Shown in pieces: positions 43,301 to 51,654 of a stretch of 64,000 bases of DNA. Each line of letters begins with the position of its first letter. Positions within the stretch are counted from its first letter, which is position 1. Below the pieces are notes generated by a model that saw nothing but the letters and a program-made list of their open reading frames with translations, was not told the DNA's origin and did not search any database. The DNA is taken from contig JBGTBD010000057.1 of assembly GCA_041749475.1 (NCBI GenBank), positions 1 through 64,000 on the forward strand, given 5' to 3'. A program made the position numbers and the translations under genes. This stretch comes from JBGTBD01 sp041749475 (GTDB lineage Bacteria; Pseudomonadota; Alphaproteobacteria; Rickettsiales; UBA998).

Positions 43301-46083
43301 TCACCCCTGAGGAAAGGATGACGGATTCGCTGGTGGATTTGCATTTGCTGTTCCGCAATCCATTCTCACAATCCGCTCCCGAAGTATATGGGAAAGTTCA
43401 GCAATATGTCCAGAGTATGCAGAACTGGGAAGGCAGCGGAAAGAGTTTATCGGGGCGTATCCGGGATGTCATGGGCCGACACGGGGAACGAGATAGCTCC
43501 ATACTGCGCCAATTGGACTTTTCCTTGCGTCGGAATCCTGATGCCAGCTTGGCTATTTTGCTCAATCAGGTGGAACATGCGATGCCGGAGTTGAAAGCGT
43601 TGCATTGGCAGTCACGCGACTTGGCGCGTCATATTACTCCTTCCGGCGAACCTCGCATCGGGGAAACGCTGGCGCTGGATCAGGCATTTGCCGAAGACCG
43701 TGTTTTGATGGCGCAATGCATCGCAGCGGCAGAAGGAAACATCCAGCATGCTCCGCCCCAGGCTGAATACTGGAAATCATTACGTAATAAGGCCATCCAT
43801 GCCGAAGATGTCATGGCAAAAGCAATTCATGGTGCTGACCGACTGAAAGAGGCGCTGGAAACAGGAGCGGGCAGAATCGCCAATGACCAGCCTCAATGGA
43901 AGAAAAGCCTGATTGGCGCTACGATTCATGCGCGTCTGGACAATCTGGACAATAGTTTCTTAGATGCGGTTCATACGGGAGAAATGGGTCTTATAGACGA
44001 AATTATTGCTCATCAGGAACAGGCGCTTCGCCAATTCCACATTATTGCGGATGAAGAAAAAAAGAATGAAGAAAAGCGCGGGCGCACATCCAAGGTGCAA
44101 AAGCGAAACGCCTCATCGGTCATTACTCCCTATCTCAAATTGGCTGCTCTTCGGCTTGCGGTTCGCTTCGCGACGGAGAGCAACACAGACGAAAAAGAGT
44201 ATATACGCCTTGCTGCCCTGGATGCCTTGCGCCGCGCCTATACGATCAGCCCTGAAAAAGCACAGGCATTTTTAGAGTGCTACACCTTCATGGCAGATCC
44301 CAAGCACAGCAAGGAAGAATCACTTCTTCAGGCGGAAAAAGCACAGGAGATCGTAGCTGACGATAAACCTAAGGGGGCGTTATGGCTTCCACTTCTGGTA
44401 TTCGGTAAAGCCACAGCGACCGATATTGTCGAATCCCGCCATCGCCTACTGGATCCTCGTATCGAGAAAGATCTGGAAAAAGCGTTTAATAAATTAGGTC
44501 AGGCGCATTTCCACTGTGCTGCATCACTGACGGCTCAATTGGAAGCAGAAAAGGATTCTCTTCCGCCCGCAGATTATGCCCGTATTGATGCTCAGCGCCA
44601 GGATCATTTGCAACGAGGTAGTCATTGCTATGCGGAAGCCGGGCGAAAAGAATCGTCCGCGCATGCCTTTTTCCAACGCCTGTGTCGTGAAGCGCGTGAG
44701 GGGAATGCAAACTTCCAGCAACGGCTTCACGGCCATCGGGAACTGTTCGACCTGCAGCAAAAACGTGATGATCTGATCCGATATACCCCGTCTTACAAAC
44801 GGCGTATCCTTGAAGCTTCTGTTGAATTGCAGGACGGCAAGGAACGCTTCAAGGAATATTGCTGGAAGGAAAAGAGAACGGAGTATTGCGATGCGCTCCT
44901 AGAAAAAGCGCAAGCAATAAACGCCGGCCACCCTGATTTCAATTCGTACCGTGAAATGGATCACAAGCGTAATATCCTGCGCGCCCAAAAGCGGATGCTT
45001 CAGGAATTAGACGATCTGGGTAAGATCGAATACCATGCCCGCCGAGATTTTGATGCGCTGAGTATGTTCCTGCATGATGCGGCGGTAGAACTCGATCCGC
45101 GTCTTGAGGCTGTTCCCCTAAAAGAAAAAGAGATAAATCGGCCGGAACAATTTGGCCTTACCCCGGATATGATCCCCGACCTGCGTGAAGGAATGGAGCG
45201 GCTCGACCGGCTGGCGCTTAAAAACGCCAAAGGACGTGTCTATCCCGGCAAGTCCGTGACGGAAGAAGAATGGCGGCAACGCATGCTTCGGGTGCCGCTT
45301 GATCTGTTGCTGGAACTTCCACAGAGCCTCGATAGAGCAACGGATGAAACGCGAGCAGCAAGTGTGGCGCATCTTCCGCCGGCGATGCACAGCTACTTGC
45401 ACCACGCTGCAATGGCGGAGATGGGAAAGGCGCAATTGCACGACCCTGCAAGTCCCTGGGTAAGCGTACAGGATTGTCATCATGAGGGGAGCCTTACTCC
45501 CGTGAAAATGGGCGGAGAGATTGCGCTTCACCATGCCTATGAAGCGGACTCAGAGGGATATATCGACCATCAGGGATGGCGATGTGGAAAGATGGCGGAT
45601 ACGTTACTCAAGCATATGCTGTCTGCCTATCCTTTGCCGGATTCCGCGGTAAAAACCCATTCTAATGGCTCTCATAGCAGGTATCGTATGGGGGCTCCCT
45701 ATACGGTTTACGCCGCTTACGCAACCGCTCTTGCGCAAAAACTAGCGGGCTTTACACATCTGACGGATTTACGCGAAGAAGAGGGGGTGCTAAAATTGTC
45801 ATGGTCACGCCATGCCCAGCCGGAGGAGGCGTTGCAACTCATGTCAGTACTGCATGAATATGGTTGCGCTCCTGAGGAAAACCGTAAAAACCAAACGGCG
45901 CTTCAACGGATATTGAATGGTCATAGCGCATCGGCACTGGAGCTGACATTGCCACCGATACCGCTTCGCCATCTTTATCCGCTTCCGGGGGCTAGTGAAA
46001 CGCACGGGCATGATAGACGGTTTGGCCTCTTTGAAAAGAAGCTGAAAAGTCATTGCACCGCCACGTTGAACCGCGGAGTTTAA
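40357..46083 (+). CDS. Giant protein (1908 aa) with N-terminal DEDDh exonuclease domain
   Basis: Residues about 35-345 form a DnaQ/ExoI-like 3'-5' exonuclease: motif I ADTETTG (D42, E44), motif II NAPFDTPFLREL (D207) and motif III GAHSAVEDVVLTAR (H324, D329). The spacing between motifs I and II is large, with an insert. The remaining 1500 residues are soluble, rich in charged helices, and carry no motif I can name; they include coiled-coil-like parts near 1230-1300 and 1500-1600. The ATG at 40357 follows GGGGAGAG. The stop overlaps the convergent 829-residue gene in TTAA. It probably acts on nucleic acid, perhaps as a scaffold plus exonuclease. It could be of phage or island origin. Confidence 0.72.
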   Translation: MPLFEDVTSVYVQQEGQSKASPVQMTFQELKRLHQTGLAIADTETTGIQAGENGLTEIAVIRAMTVEEIRSFNVEAEKRGISQDQYIPIPEQADEKDIRLIALQHFILPNRPMIHDPEHGHAMPNASYNSDRQQLFEYEIHPKALQKTDTQLLRKKGYGPLVDLTIHGKRAGALPSFVPLMQSFLLFTGKGTGGPEKGVCYFNAPFDTPFLRELFIDAKAYEEATQNNHLHYPFIVGHGLAPNLQENYHDKTTTPEIRGEILKHIRKQLVDSGVATSGIEEYFAPARWYCALQAYRAAYPNKAGYTLDHLMEMAGIAQGDRGAHSAVEDVVLTARGMLFLLQSGKLEADKLPAMGELPGLVLRRSHGPSASSHATPNGRDVVIQLSAAQTPHAAGVRNWLDTVNRARPADPLVPPLSPTARKLFTEYDATEEAARITISGKDKKPRFLSLQKNLVEASHLLDEERYPWLTCLEAHDRPGTFVDVKADGKTVEDVPWNILRRNVEYIDRQPAEQRAALLKVLRDIEERCPELGGVILREENGLRYFRLYGHVRHHGTVDIPWPKHIPLAEAEKTIFSSLEIAVRLGLVPHAVRGELLHLEEDSEMGENDTEEEEESKTHSPDTVYSSTTLDIIAPEKGPHIHQQIRPELFQLFKASLPVDKRTLNMDHKIHTVKDGHHYTIAVNRIQSGEKAWISLDGPWDAFNAYVASKKPDGSYEPVAEKPTNILTNAGWLLDRLEKIPGTSGIQVSKNYRIRVQQPLGINTEALALMHHIGIPHRVSEKEIRFSAGALMQDAFTWSLAITRALKSKSHISKMNPHSIVPSICKGLLDSSDKSRNQKHLEHVHFHPHLGLQLHYIERGTPREVIRIPRDKMVSRTLPQGRRRVQRVFAMLMYPPQEHASTTDDNTHWDVRMTPFEKTLFMRELEAAGAAVEWKQNEKGEEYFTIAESDLAKRSHPVFGALQNISDRLARISELGNIPEWFFTPEERMTDSLVDLHLLFRNPFSQSAPEVYGKVQQYVQSMQNWEGSGKSLSGRIRDVMGRHGERDSSILRQLDFSLRRNPDASLAILLNQVEHAMPELKALHWQSRDLARHITPSGEPRIGETLALDQAFAEDRVLMAQCIAAAEGNIQHAPPQAEYWKSLRNKAIHAEDVMAKAIHGADRLKEALETGAGRIANDQPQWKKSLIGATIHARLDNLDNSFLDAVHTGEMGLIDEIIAHQEQALRQFHIIADEEKKNEEKRGRTSKVQKRNASSVITPYLKLAALRLAVRFATESNTDEKEYIRLAALDALRRAYTISPEKAQAFLECYTFMADPKHSKEESLLQAEKAQEIVADDKPKGALWLPLLVFGKATATDIVESRHRLLDPRIEKDLEKAFNKLGQAHFHCAASLTAQLEAEKDSLPPADYARIDAQRQDHLQRGSHCYAEAGRKESSAHAFFQRLCREAREGNANFQQRLHGHRELFDLQQKRDDLIRYTPSYKRRILEASVELQDGKERFKEYCWKEKRTEYCDALLEKAQAINAGHPDFNSYREMDHKRNILRAQKRMLQELDDLGKIEYHARRDFDALSMFLHDAAVELDPRLEAVPLKEKEINRPEQFGLTPDMIPDLREGMERLDRLALKNAKGRVYPGKSVTEEEWRQRMLRVPLDLLLELPQSLDRATDETRAASVAHLPPAMHSYLHHAAMAEMGKAQLHDPASPWVSVQDCHHEGSLTPVKMGGEIALHHAYEADSEGYIDHQGWRCGKMADTLLKHMLSAYPLPDSAVKTHSNGSHSRYRMGAPYTVYAAYATALAQKLAGFTHLTDLREEEGVLKLSWSRHAQPEEALQLMSVLHEYGCAPEENRKNQTALQRILNGHSASALELTLPPIPLRHLYPLPGASETHGHDRRFGLFEKKLKSHCTATLNRGV

Positions 46084-48569
46084 AGCCCAAGTCCGAATGA
46101 GCGGCGGAATGGCTGGCTTGCCTTGGCATGTTTATGCGTAAAGTCATCAGGGTGCGGAGTGTTGATCGGTGGCAGATGGTTCACGCTGCTCATATATTGC
46201 AACCAATCGCGCGTCGGGACATTATAGCATCGCGGCTCACCTTGTTCAGTATTCTTTTGGGTTTGCAATAGCGTAAGATGGTGCGTATAGCGCGAGTGTT
46301 GTTGCCCCACGCGCGGATGTAACATAATGCCGGGGTCCTCGCTTCGTATCCCTAAGGTAACAGGATCTTCCGGCCGAGCATTGCCGCTTCTTTTGCTGGA
46401 AAGGGCTAATGGGTCTAGACGACGATACTGCCGATAGGACACCAAGTCTTGATCATTCGCGATAACCCAGACTTTCGCTTGCTCACTTTGATCCAGAAGC
46501 GTCTGCGCTACTTCCACGACAGAAACCTCTCCTAGATTACGCCTGGCGATAAGGCGATTTCGGTGATTTGCCGCAATAACGCATCGAGCCGGCGCTTGCT
46601 CTGGCCGATAAGCATCGTTGGATTTAAAATTACGCTCCTGTCGGGATTCAAAGTCTTTCATTAATTGGAAAAATAATGCTTCTCCCCTCTCCTCCCCAAA
46701 ATACCTGGAAAAAATGGTGCTTGCTCTTTGCAGTTGCCGTGCGGGGTGAGTGCGGATGGAATCGCGGATCAATCCTTCCAGTAAATTGCGTATTCCTTCC
46801 GGATACAGATTTCCCTGTCGCCTTGAGGAGCGACAGCTTTCAACGAGTTTTCCAAGTGAATCGCTCCAGATGTCATGACTGCGTGAACCCTCCCTTCTGA
46901 ATTCGATACGCACAGAATCCGGTTTGATAAGTTCAGCCAGCTGCACAGTATCTCTAGCCGTGACGGCAGCTCTCTCTTTAAGGTCCATATGCAGGATTAC
47001 ATCCGGCGTTTCAAGTGTGATATGCGGTGACCTGCCGGTGTGTAGCTGGGTAGGATTGAGCGCTGCCAACAGACCGATAAATTGAGGGATGTTAAGCCAG
47101 CCAGATACCAACGCATCAGCAAAGAGTCTTTCAAACGGCGCGGTTGATATCGGCAGGAACCCGCGCACAAGTTCCTTGGGTTTTTCGTTCAGGACGGTTG
47201 GAAGTTTTCCTAAAAAAAGGCTGAGCGGTTTGTGCTCCGCGTCCTTCTTATGAAACGCACACTGTATGCGTACAAGGTCTTCGATATTCACCGGACGCTC
47301 AAAGAATCCCTGATATTTAAGGCTATTGCGTAAATGGACATGGATATCGGGCAAGAAATGATCCACTTGGGGAACCTGATATCCCAGTGCAGTGGCCATG
47401 ATACGCAGAAGCTCGATATCCTGGCTTTCGGGATCTGCAGATTTCAGTTTAACGGAGCTGCCTGGCAGCAATCCACCGAAAATTGCCTGTTCAAATGTCA
47501 GTTTTGCGGCCCCGACTGATGCGGTCACATCCATAGTAGGCACAAAACGCTGCAATTCTCCAAAGGTAAGGCTATGACGGAGAATTTTCTCGCGTTCCTT
47601 CTTATCTTCATTCGGCACCCTCTGCAGGATGGCTTCGGAAATCTGGGTCTTTAATCCTGTTTCACGTGTTTTGTTGAGAATGCTGGCATAGGTTACAAAC
47701 CGTTTGTTTGTATCATATCCTTGGTCGTTGGCCGCTTCCGCGCCTCCTGTATGGCGCATGTAATTACTGTAGTGATCCTCATCGATTAAGCCCATAAAAT
47801 ACATCTGTCCCCAATGTATACGCAGATCATCAAGGCCAAACCCTACTTCAGGGACGGAAAGAACATCTTTAAAAGACACGGTGTAATGACCAAGCTCATT
47901 TATCTCATCAGAGCTCTTTCCGTGAACGATATCCTGCTCTAACTGCTTTATCCGATGGTCGTAAGTCTCCCCCATTCGGCTCGGATGGTTTTGATTTACG
48001 CCTAATAAAACACTGCTTTCTACATGTGCGTTTTCACAAAATGCTTTTCCAACGCGGGTGGGCACGATTACTTCGGGATGATAGGCGAAAAAGGTGAAAA
48101 GGTCGGTTAATTCGTGTCTGCGGTCCGCAACGGTGCTTTTTCCATCTGCAAGGGGTCGCCTGCGATCCAGGCGCACGGAAGCATCCACCAGTATATCGAT
48201 TTGCAACTGATAGTGCCGCGCTTGTTCCTGTAATAAATGATCGCGCTTATCAGGATGCTCTTCGATCAGTTTAGCATAGCGATCGCCTATAGCTGACAAA
48301 CGTTTTTGAATGAAAGGAATCGTGTTGGGAAGGATGCCGGTTAATTCATAAATCACATAATCGGGAATGCGCACCGGGATTTCTTTGTCCGCTGCATGCT
48401 TTCCAAGCGCTTCCCAGCGCTTGAGGATATTGTGATGATAGGTGTAAAAATCCGGCTTTTCCGCGGTGGCGTCAACGAAAGGGACGAGGGGCCTCAATAT
48501 TTCCAGATACCCGATGACCGCACTGGTATCGAGCACAAAAAAATCCCTGTGTGTCGTTTCTTCTCCCAT
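46080..48569 (-). CDS. 829-residue protein with PIN-like terminal regions
   Basis: The N-terminus HRDFFVLDTSAVIGYLEIL has the first acidic residue of PIN RNases (D14), followed by IPDYVIYELTGIL. Near residues 665-710 a second set appears: GEVSVVEVAQTLL and VWVIANDQDLVSYR, resembling the last PIN strand and its acidic pair. The intervening 550 residues are unassigned. It may be one PIN fold split by a long insertion, or two degenerate ones. It is convergent with the 1908-residue gene (overlapping stops) and divergent from the RecJ-like gene. There is no signal peptide or membrane helix. Confidence 0.5.
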   Translation of the reverse strand: MGEETTHRDFFVLDTSAVIGYLEILRPLVPFVDATAEKPDFYTYHHNILKRWEALGKHAADKEIPVRIPDYVIYELTGILPNTIPFIQKRLSAIGDRYAKLIEEHPDKRDHLLQEQARHYQLQIDILVDASVRLDRRRPLADGKSTVADRRHELTDLFTFFAYHPEVIVPTRVGKAFCENAHVESSVLLGVNQNHPSRMGETYDHRIKQLEQDIVHGKSSDEINELGHYTVSFKDVLSVPEVGFGLDDLRIHWGQMYFMGLIDEDHYSNYMRHTGGAEAANDQGYDTNKRFVTYASILNKTRETGLKTQISEAILQRVPNEDKKEREKILRHSLTFGELQRFVPTMDVTASVGAAKLTFEQAIFGGLLPGSSVKLKSADPESQDIELLRIMATALGYQVPQVDHFLPDIHVHLRNSLKYQGFFERPVNIEDLVRIQCAFHKKDAEHKPLSLFLGKLPTVLNEKPKELVRGFLPISTAPFERLFADALVSGWLNIPQFIGLLAALNPTQLHTGRSPHITLETPDVILHMDLKERAAVTARDTVQLAELIKPDSVRIEFRREGSRSHDIWSDSLGKLVESCRSSRRQGNLYPEGIRNLLEGLIRDSIRTHPARQLQRASTIFSRYFGEERGEALFFQLMKDFESRQERNFKSNDAYRPEQAPARCVIAANHRNRLIARRNLGEVSVVEVAQTLLDQSEQAKVWVIANDQDLVSYRQYRRLDPLALSSKRSGNARPEDPVTLGIRSEDPGIMLHPRVGQQHSRYTHHLTLLQTQKNTEQGEPRCYNVPTRDWLQYMSSVNHLPPINTPHPDDFTHKHAKASQPFRRSFGLGL

Positions 48570-48628
48570 AGGCGAAACGTAGCGCCCCCGCTTTAAAATA
48601 GCGAAATCATTTTAAAAATTTCACGAGA

Positions 48629-48647
48629 CTGTCATAAACATAACCTC
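48629..48647 (+). promoter_or_regulatory. PHO-box-like sequence before the RecJ-like gene
   Basis: CTGTCATAAACATAACCTC keeps the first half of the PhoB consensus (CTGTCATA) and part of the second. A TACAAC -10-like hexamer lies about 10 bp downstream. The start codon at 48671 follows after a short leader. Only the first half is convincing. Confidence 0.3.
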
Positions 48648-48670
48648 TTGTTCTTGCTACAACTTATTGC

Positions 48671-50833
48671 ATGAAAAGCAACGCTGAATCCATTATCTAT
48701 GCACAGCCCGCAACGCAGGAAGGAAGGTCATGGGTCCAAGCGGAGATGTTGCGACATATCACCCCACGTGAACAATGTGCGCATTTTTTTGCAAACCAGT
48801 TGGGCTTGCCGGGCGATAGCCCTTTACGACAGGATATGGTTTCTCCACGCACATATGAGGATGTCATACCGGAAATGCAGCGCCAGATGGTGGCGCACCT
48901 TAAGGATTTTTCAAACTCTGCGGACGTTATCTGCAATGCTATCCTTGAGGGAAAGAAAATCGGCATATCCTCCGATTATGACGCCGACGGTAATTGCTCG
49001 GCGGCGCTTTTCATCCGGACCTTGCGCACCTGCGGAGTGCCCCCGGAAAAGATCGTGCTGCACATACCCAACCGCGGTCATGAAGGGTATGGTGTAAATG
49101 ATGATGCGGTGGGCCGCTTTGCGAAACAGGGTGTGGATCTTATGGTGACGCTTGATAACGGTACCCGCGCCGAGGGTCCGGTGAAACGAGCACTTGAATC
49201 CGGTATGCAAGTGGTCGTTGTCGACCACCATGGGGATGGCGGTAAGGTCCTTCCGCCAGAAGCGCATGTGGTAAACCCCAACATAATCGCCAATCGTGAT
49301 GCGGTAGAAGCGTTCCCGCTTCGGGAATGTAAAAATCTCGCGGCAGTGGGAGTGAGCTATATGCTTGCCGCTGAAATCATGAAGAGGCTGAACGAACGAA
49401 CTCATCCGGAGCCTCCCCTGAGTCCCAGACCGCTACTTGGTTTGGTGGCGTTGGCAACCGTATCGGATGTCGTGCCGATGGATAATGTGCTGAACCGTGT
49501 GCTCGTAAGGGAAGGGCTGGATGCCATACATCGTGGTGAGGATAAAAATATCCTGCGTTTTTGCAAAAGAGCGGGCATTGAAAATATACGCGATGTGAAT
49601 GCAGATACTATCGCATTCCGTCTGGGGCCGCTCATCAATGCACCCGGGAGGTTGGGGGATTCTGCGGCATGGGTATTTTTATCCGCAGGACAGGACGGTC
49701 CGGCGCTACAGGAAGTGCCTGATGGAACCCAACTCGAGAAGAAGGTGGAGGATTTGCGGCATTATGCTGAGAACCACCATATTGAGACGTTCAAAAATAT
49801 TTCTGCAAAGAATAACCCATCATCCGATGAACGCTTCCCGGACAATCCCTATCTCGATCGTTTAATCCGCTTGTCGGTTGAAGCCAATGATCTGCGTAAG
49901 GCGATTGAGCATCGCATGCGCCCCCAAATCCGCAAGGCGGCACAGAGCCATCCCGATGATGACGTGATCGTATGTGCAAGTGAAGAGTGGCACGAAGGGG
50001 TCATAGGTATTGCCGCCGGACGTATAAAAGAAGAACTGGGAAAGCCCGCCGTTATCGGGAACATTACGTATGATGAGCATAGTAAGCGCTGGCGTGCGAA
50101 ATTTTCCGCCCGCAGCATTCGCGTACCCGGCCATCCGGTGGATATCGGTGCGGCGTTCGGGACGCTTGGCCCCCTGTATGACGGGGATAAGGACTCTCTC
50201 CTCGCCGCAGCGGGAGGCCACCCTATGGCAGGAGGGGCCACAATCTATGCCGCCAGCAAAGAAGAACTGGAGGAAAAAATAAACCTCTTCCGCACCCGCC
50301 TTAATGAACTCCTGTCTGACCCGGTAAAGGAAGCGCTCCTCCATAAGCGGGATTATGTTTTTGGTACTCTAAACCTGGCGCGGCCCACGTTGGTAACGGG
50401 GGGACAGGCAACCTTGGAGGGGCGTCTTCACGATACATTGGCCAGCATATCCTCGCTGGGGCCGTTTGGAGAGGCATTTCGTCCGCCAAAAGTAGCCATT
50501 ACCCATGCGGGAATAAGCAATATGGTAGAGATGAAAAATGGCCATATCAGGTGTAACATTGCACCCGCTACCAGTAGCGGACTTTTAATACAAGCTCGCG
50601 CCAGCCATGCTTCCGGAACGCCGTTAGGAACCCAGCTACGTCACTTACACGGTGCATTCGGAGAGGCCGCATTAATGGGACATATGAGTCTGAATCCCGA
50701 TGGGGTGCTGCATTATGAAATCGAGCAGGCATTTCCACAAAAGGAAGTCGAAAAGAATCCGGCGTTTCATCAACCCGGTATCTTTGCATTCCAAGCCTCT
50801 TCAATGCAAACCCAAGAAAAGATAAGGACGTAG
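48671..50833 (+). CDS. RecJ-like DHH-family exonuclease (second copy)
   Basis: A 720-residue protein with DHH motif I SDYDADGNCSAAL (102-107), motif II TLDNGT (about 161-165), motif III VVDHHGDGG (185-187) and motif IV LATVSDVVPMDN (D266). A DHHA1-type domain has EEWHEGVIGIAAGRI and AAGGHPMAGGAT. It differs from the recJ at 22208 by a 90-residue N-terminal extension, a long insert near 330-420, and an LDNGT instead of DCGT motif II. The likely activity is 5'-3' ssDNA or nucleotide hydrolysis. It is divergent from the PIN-like gene with 101 bp between start codons. The start at 48671 lacks a strong Shine-Dalgarno sequence. Confidence 0.85.
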   Translation: MKSNAESIIYAQPATQEGRSWVQAEMLRHITPREQCAHFFANQLGLPGDSPLRQDMVSPRTYEDVIPEMQRQMVAHLKDFSNSADVICNAILEGKKIGISSDYDADGNCSAALFIRTLRTCGVPPEKIVLHIPNRGHEGYGVNDDAVGRFAKQGVDLMVTLDNGTRAEGPVKRALESGMQVVVVDHHGDGGKVLPPEAHVVNPNIIANRDAVEAFPLRECKNLAAVGVSYMLAAEIMKRLNERTHPEPPLSPRPLLGLVALATVSDVVPMDNVLNRVLVREGLDAIHRGEDKNILRFCKRAGIENIRDVNADTIAFRLGPLINAPGRLGDSAAWVFLSAGQDGPALQEVPDGTQLEKKVEDLRHYAENHHIETFKNISAKNNPSSDERFPDNPYLDRLIRLSVEANDLRKAIEHRMRPQIRKAAQSHPDDDVIVCASEEWHEGVIGIAAGRIKEELGKPAVIGNITYDEHSKRWRAKFSARSIRVPGHPVDIGAAFGTLGPLYDGDKDSLLAAAGGHPMAGGATIYAASKEELEEKINLFRTRLNELLSDPVKEALLHKRDYVFGTLNLARPTLVTGGQATLEGRLHDTLASISSLGPFGEAFRPPKVAITHAGISNMVEMKNGHIRCNIAPATSSGLLIQARASHASGTPLGTQLRHLHGAFGEAALMGHMSLNPDGVLHYEIEQAFPQKEVEKNPAFHQPGIFAFQASSMQTQEKIRT

Positions 50834-50881
50834 CGTATATTAACCGCCAACAGCGGTAGGCATAATAGCGCAATGTCCGTG

Positions 50882-51640
50882 TTACGCCGCTTGTGGTTGA
50901 GACATGGCCAGCAGTTCCCGTTGCAAGCTCTCTGTGAAAGCAGGCTCCAGACGGAGTGCCGCTGCCAGCGCAGTCAAATATTCTTTCTCCTGAACGCACT
51001 GGCTATCGCATACCAATAACGCGGCAAGATAAATCTGTGCTGCATCCTGCGGTGTTTTAGCGGCGGCGGCGATACTCTGCACATCCTGAGTATTTGCCAT
51101 TTCCTGCATCAGTAGGGCTTTTTCCTGAGTGCCGATGCCTGCGGATTCCAGTTGGCCAATGATTTTCTGGCTTTCTGCCGCATCCATATGCCCGTCGGCT
51201 TTAGCAGCGCCAATCATGGAGCGGATAATGGCGAGCGGCAGATCGTCATTGGTCGGGGCGCTCACGGGCGCTGCGGTGGCTTGGGCCGAGTGACCGGAGA
51301 GCAATCCGGAGATAAGGCTTTGGGCTTGGCTGGCCATGCCCGAAGCGGAGGATTTAACCGCAGCTGCCACGCTGGCAGTGCCGCCAGTGGCTTTTTGTTG
51401 CTGATAATTACCAAGGGCTTTATAGGCCAGCGTGCCGAGCAAAGCCAGCCCGCCCACTTTCGCTACGGTTTCCGCTGTATCTGCTACGCCGCCCATTATT
51501 TTTCCCCCTCCTAAGAGGGATGTGGCGACCCCTCCTGTCAGTAATCCCGCAGCAAAATTCTTGGTGGCCATGCCGCCCAGCATTTTCCCGACTAGGCCGT
51601 TGGAATCGATGTTCGCAAGCATGTTTTTAGCATCTAACAT
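50882..51640 (-). CDS. DUF533 (YebE-like) family protein
   Basis: A 252-residue protein. Glycine-rich hydrophobic segments (FAAGLLTGGVATSLLGGGK, GGLALLGTLAYKALG) occupy the N-terminal 80 residues. A Ser/Ala linker follows, then a TerB-like helical domain with IIRSMIGAAKADGHMDAAE and KTPQDAAQIYLAALL. This is the DUF533 layout of YebE, probably membrane associated, with unknown function. AAGGAG precedes the ATG at 51640. It follows terC in the same direction after 14 bp. Confidence 0.82.
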   Translation of the reverse strand: MLDAKNMLANIDSNGLVGKMLGGMATKNFAAGLLTGGVATSLLGGGKIMGGVADTAETVAKVGGLALLGTLAYKALGNYQQQKATGGTASVAAAVKSSASGMASQAQSLISGLLSGHSAQATAAPVSAPTNDDLPLAIIRSMIGAAKADGHMDAAESQKIIGQLESAGIGTQEKALLMQEMANTQDVQSIAAAAKTPQDAAQIYLAALLVCDSQCVQEKEYLTALAAALRLEPAFTESLQRELLAMSQPQAA

Positions 51641-51654
51641 ATGGGTCTCCTTGG

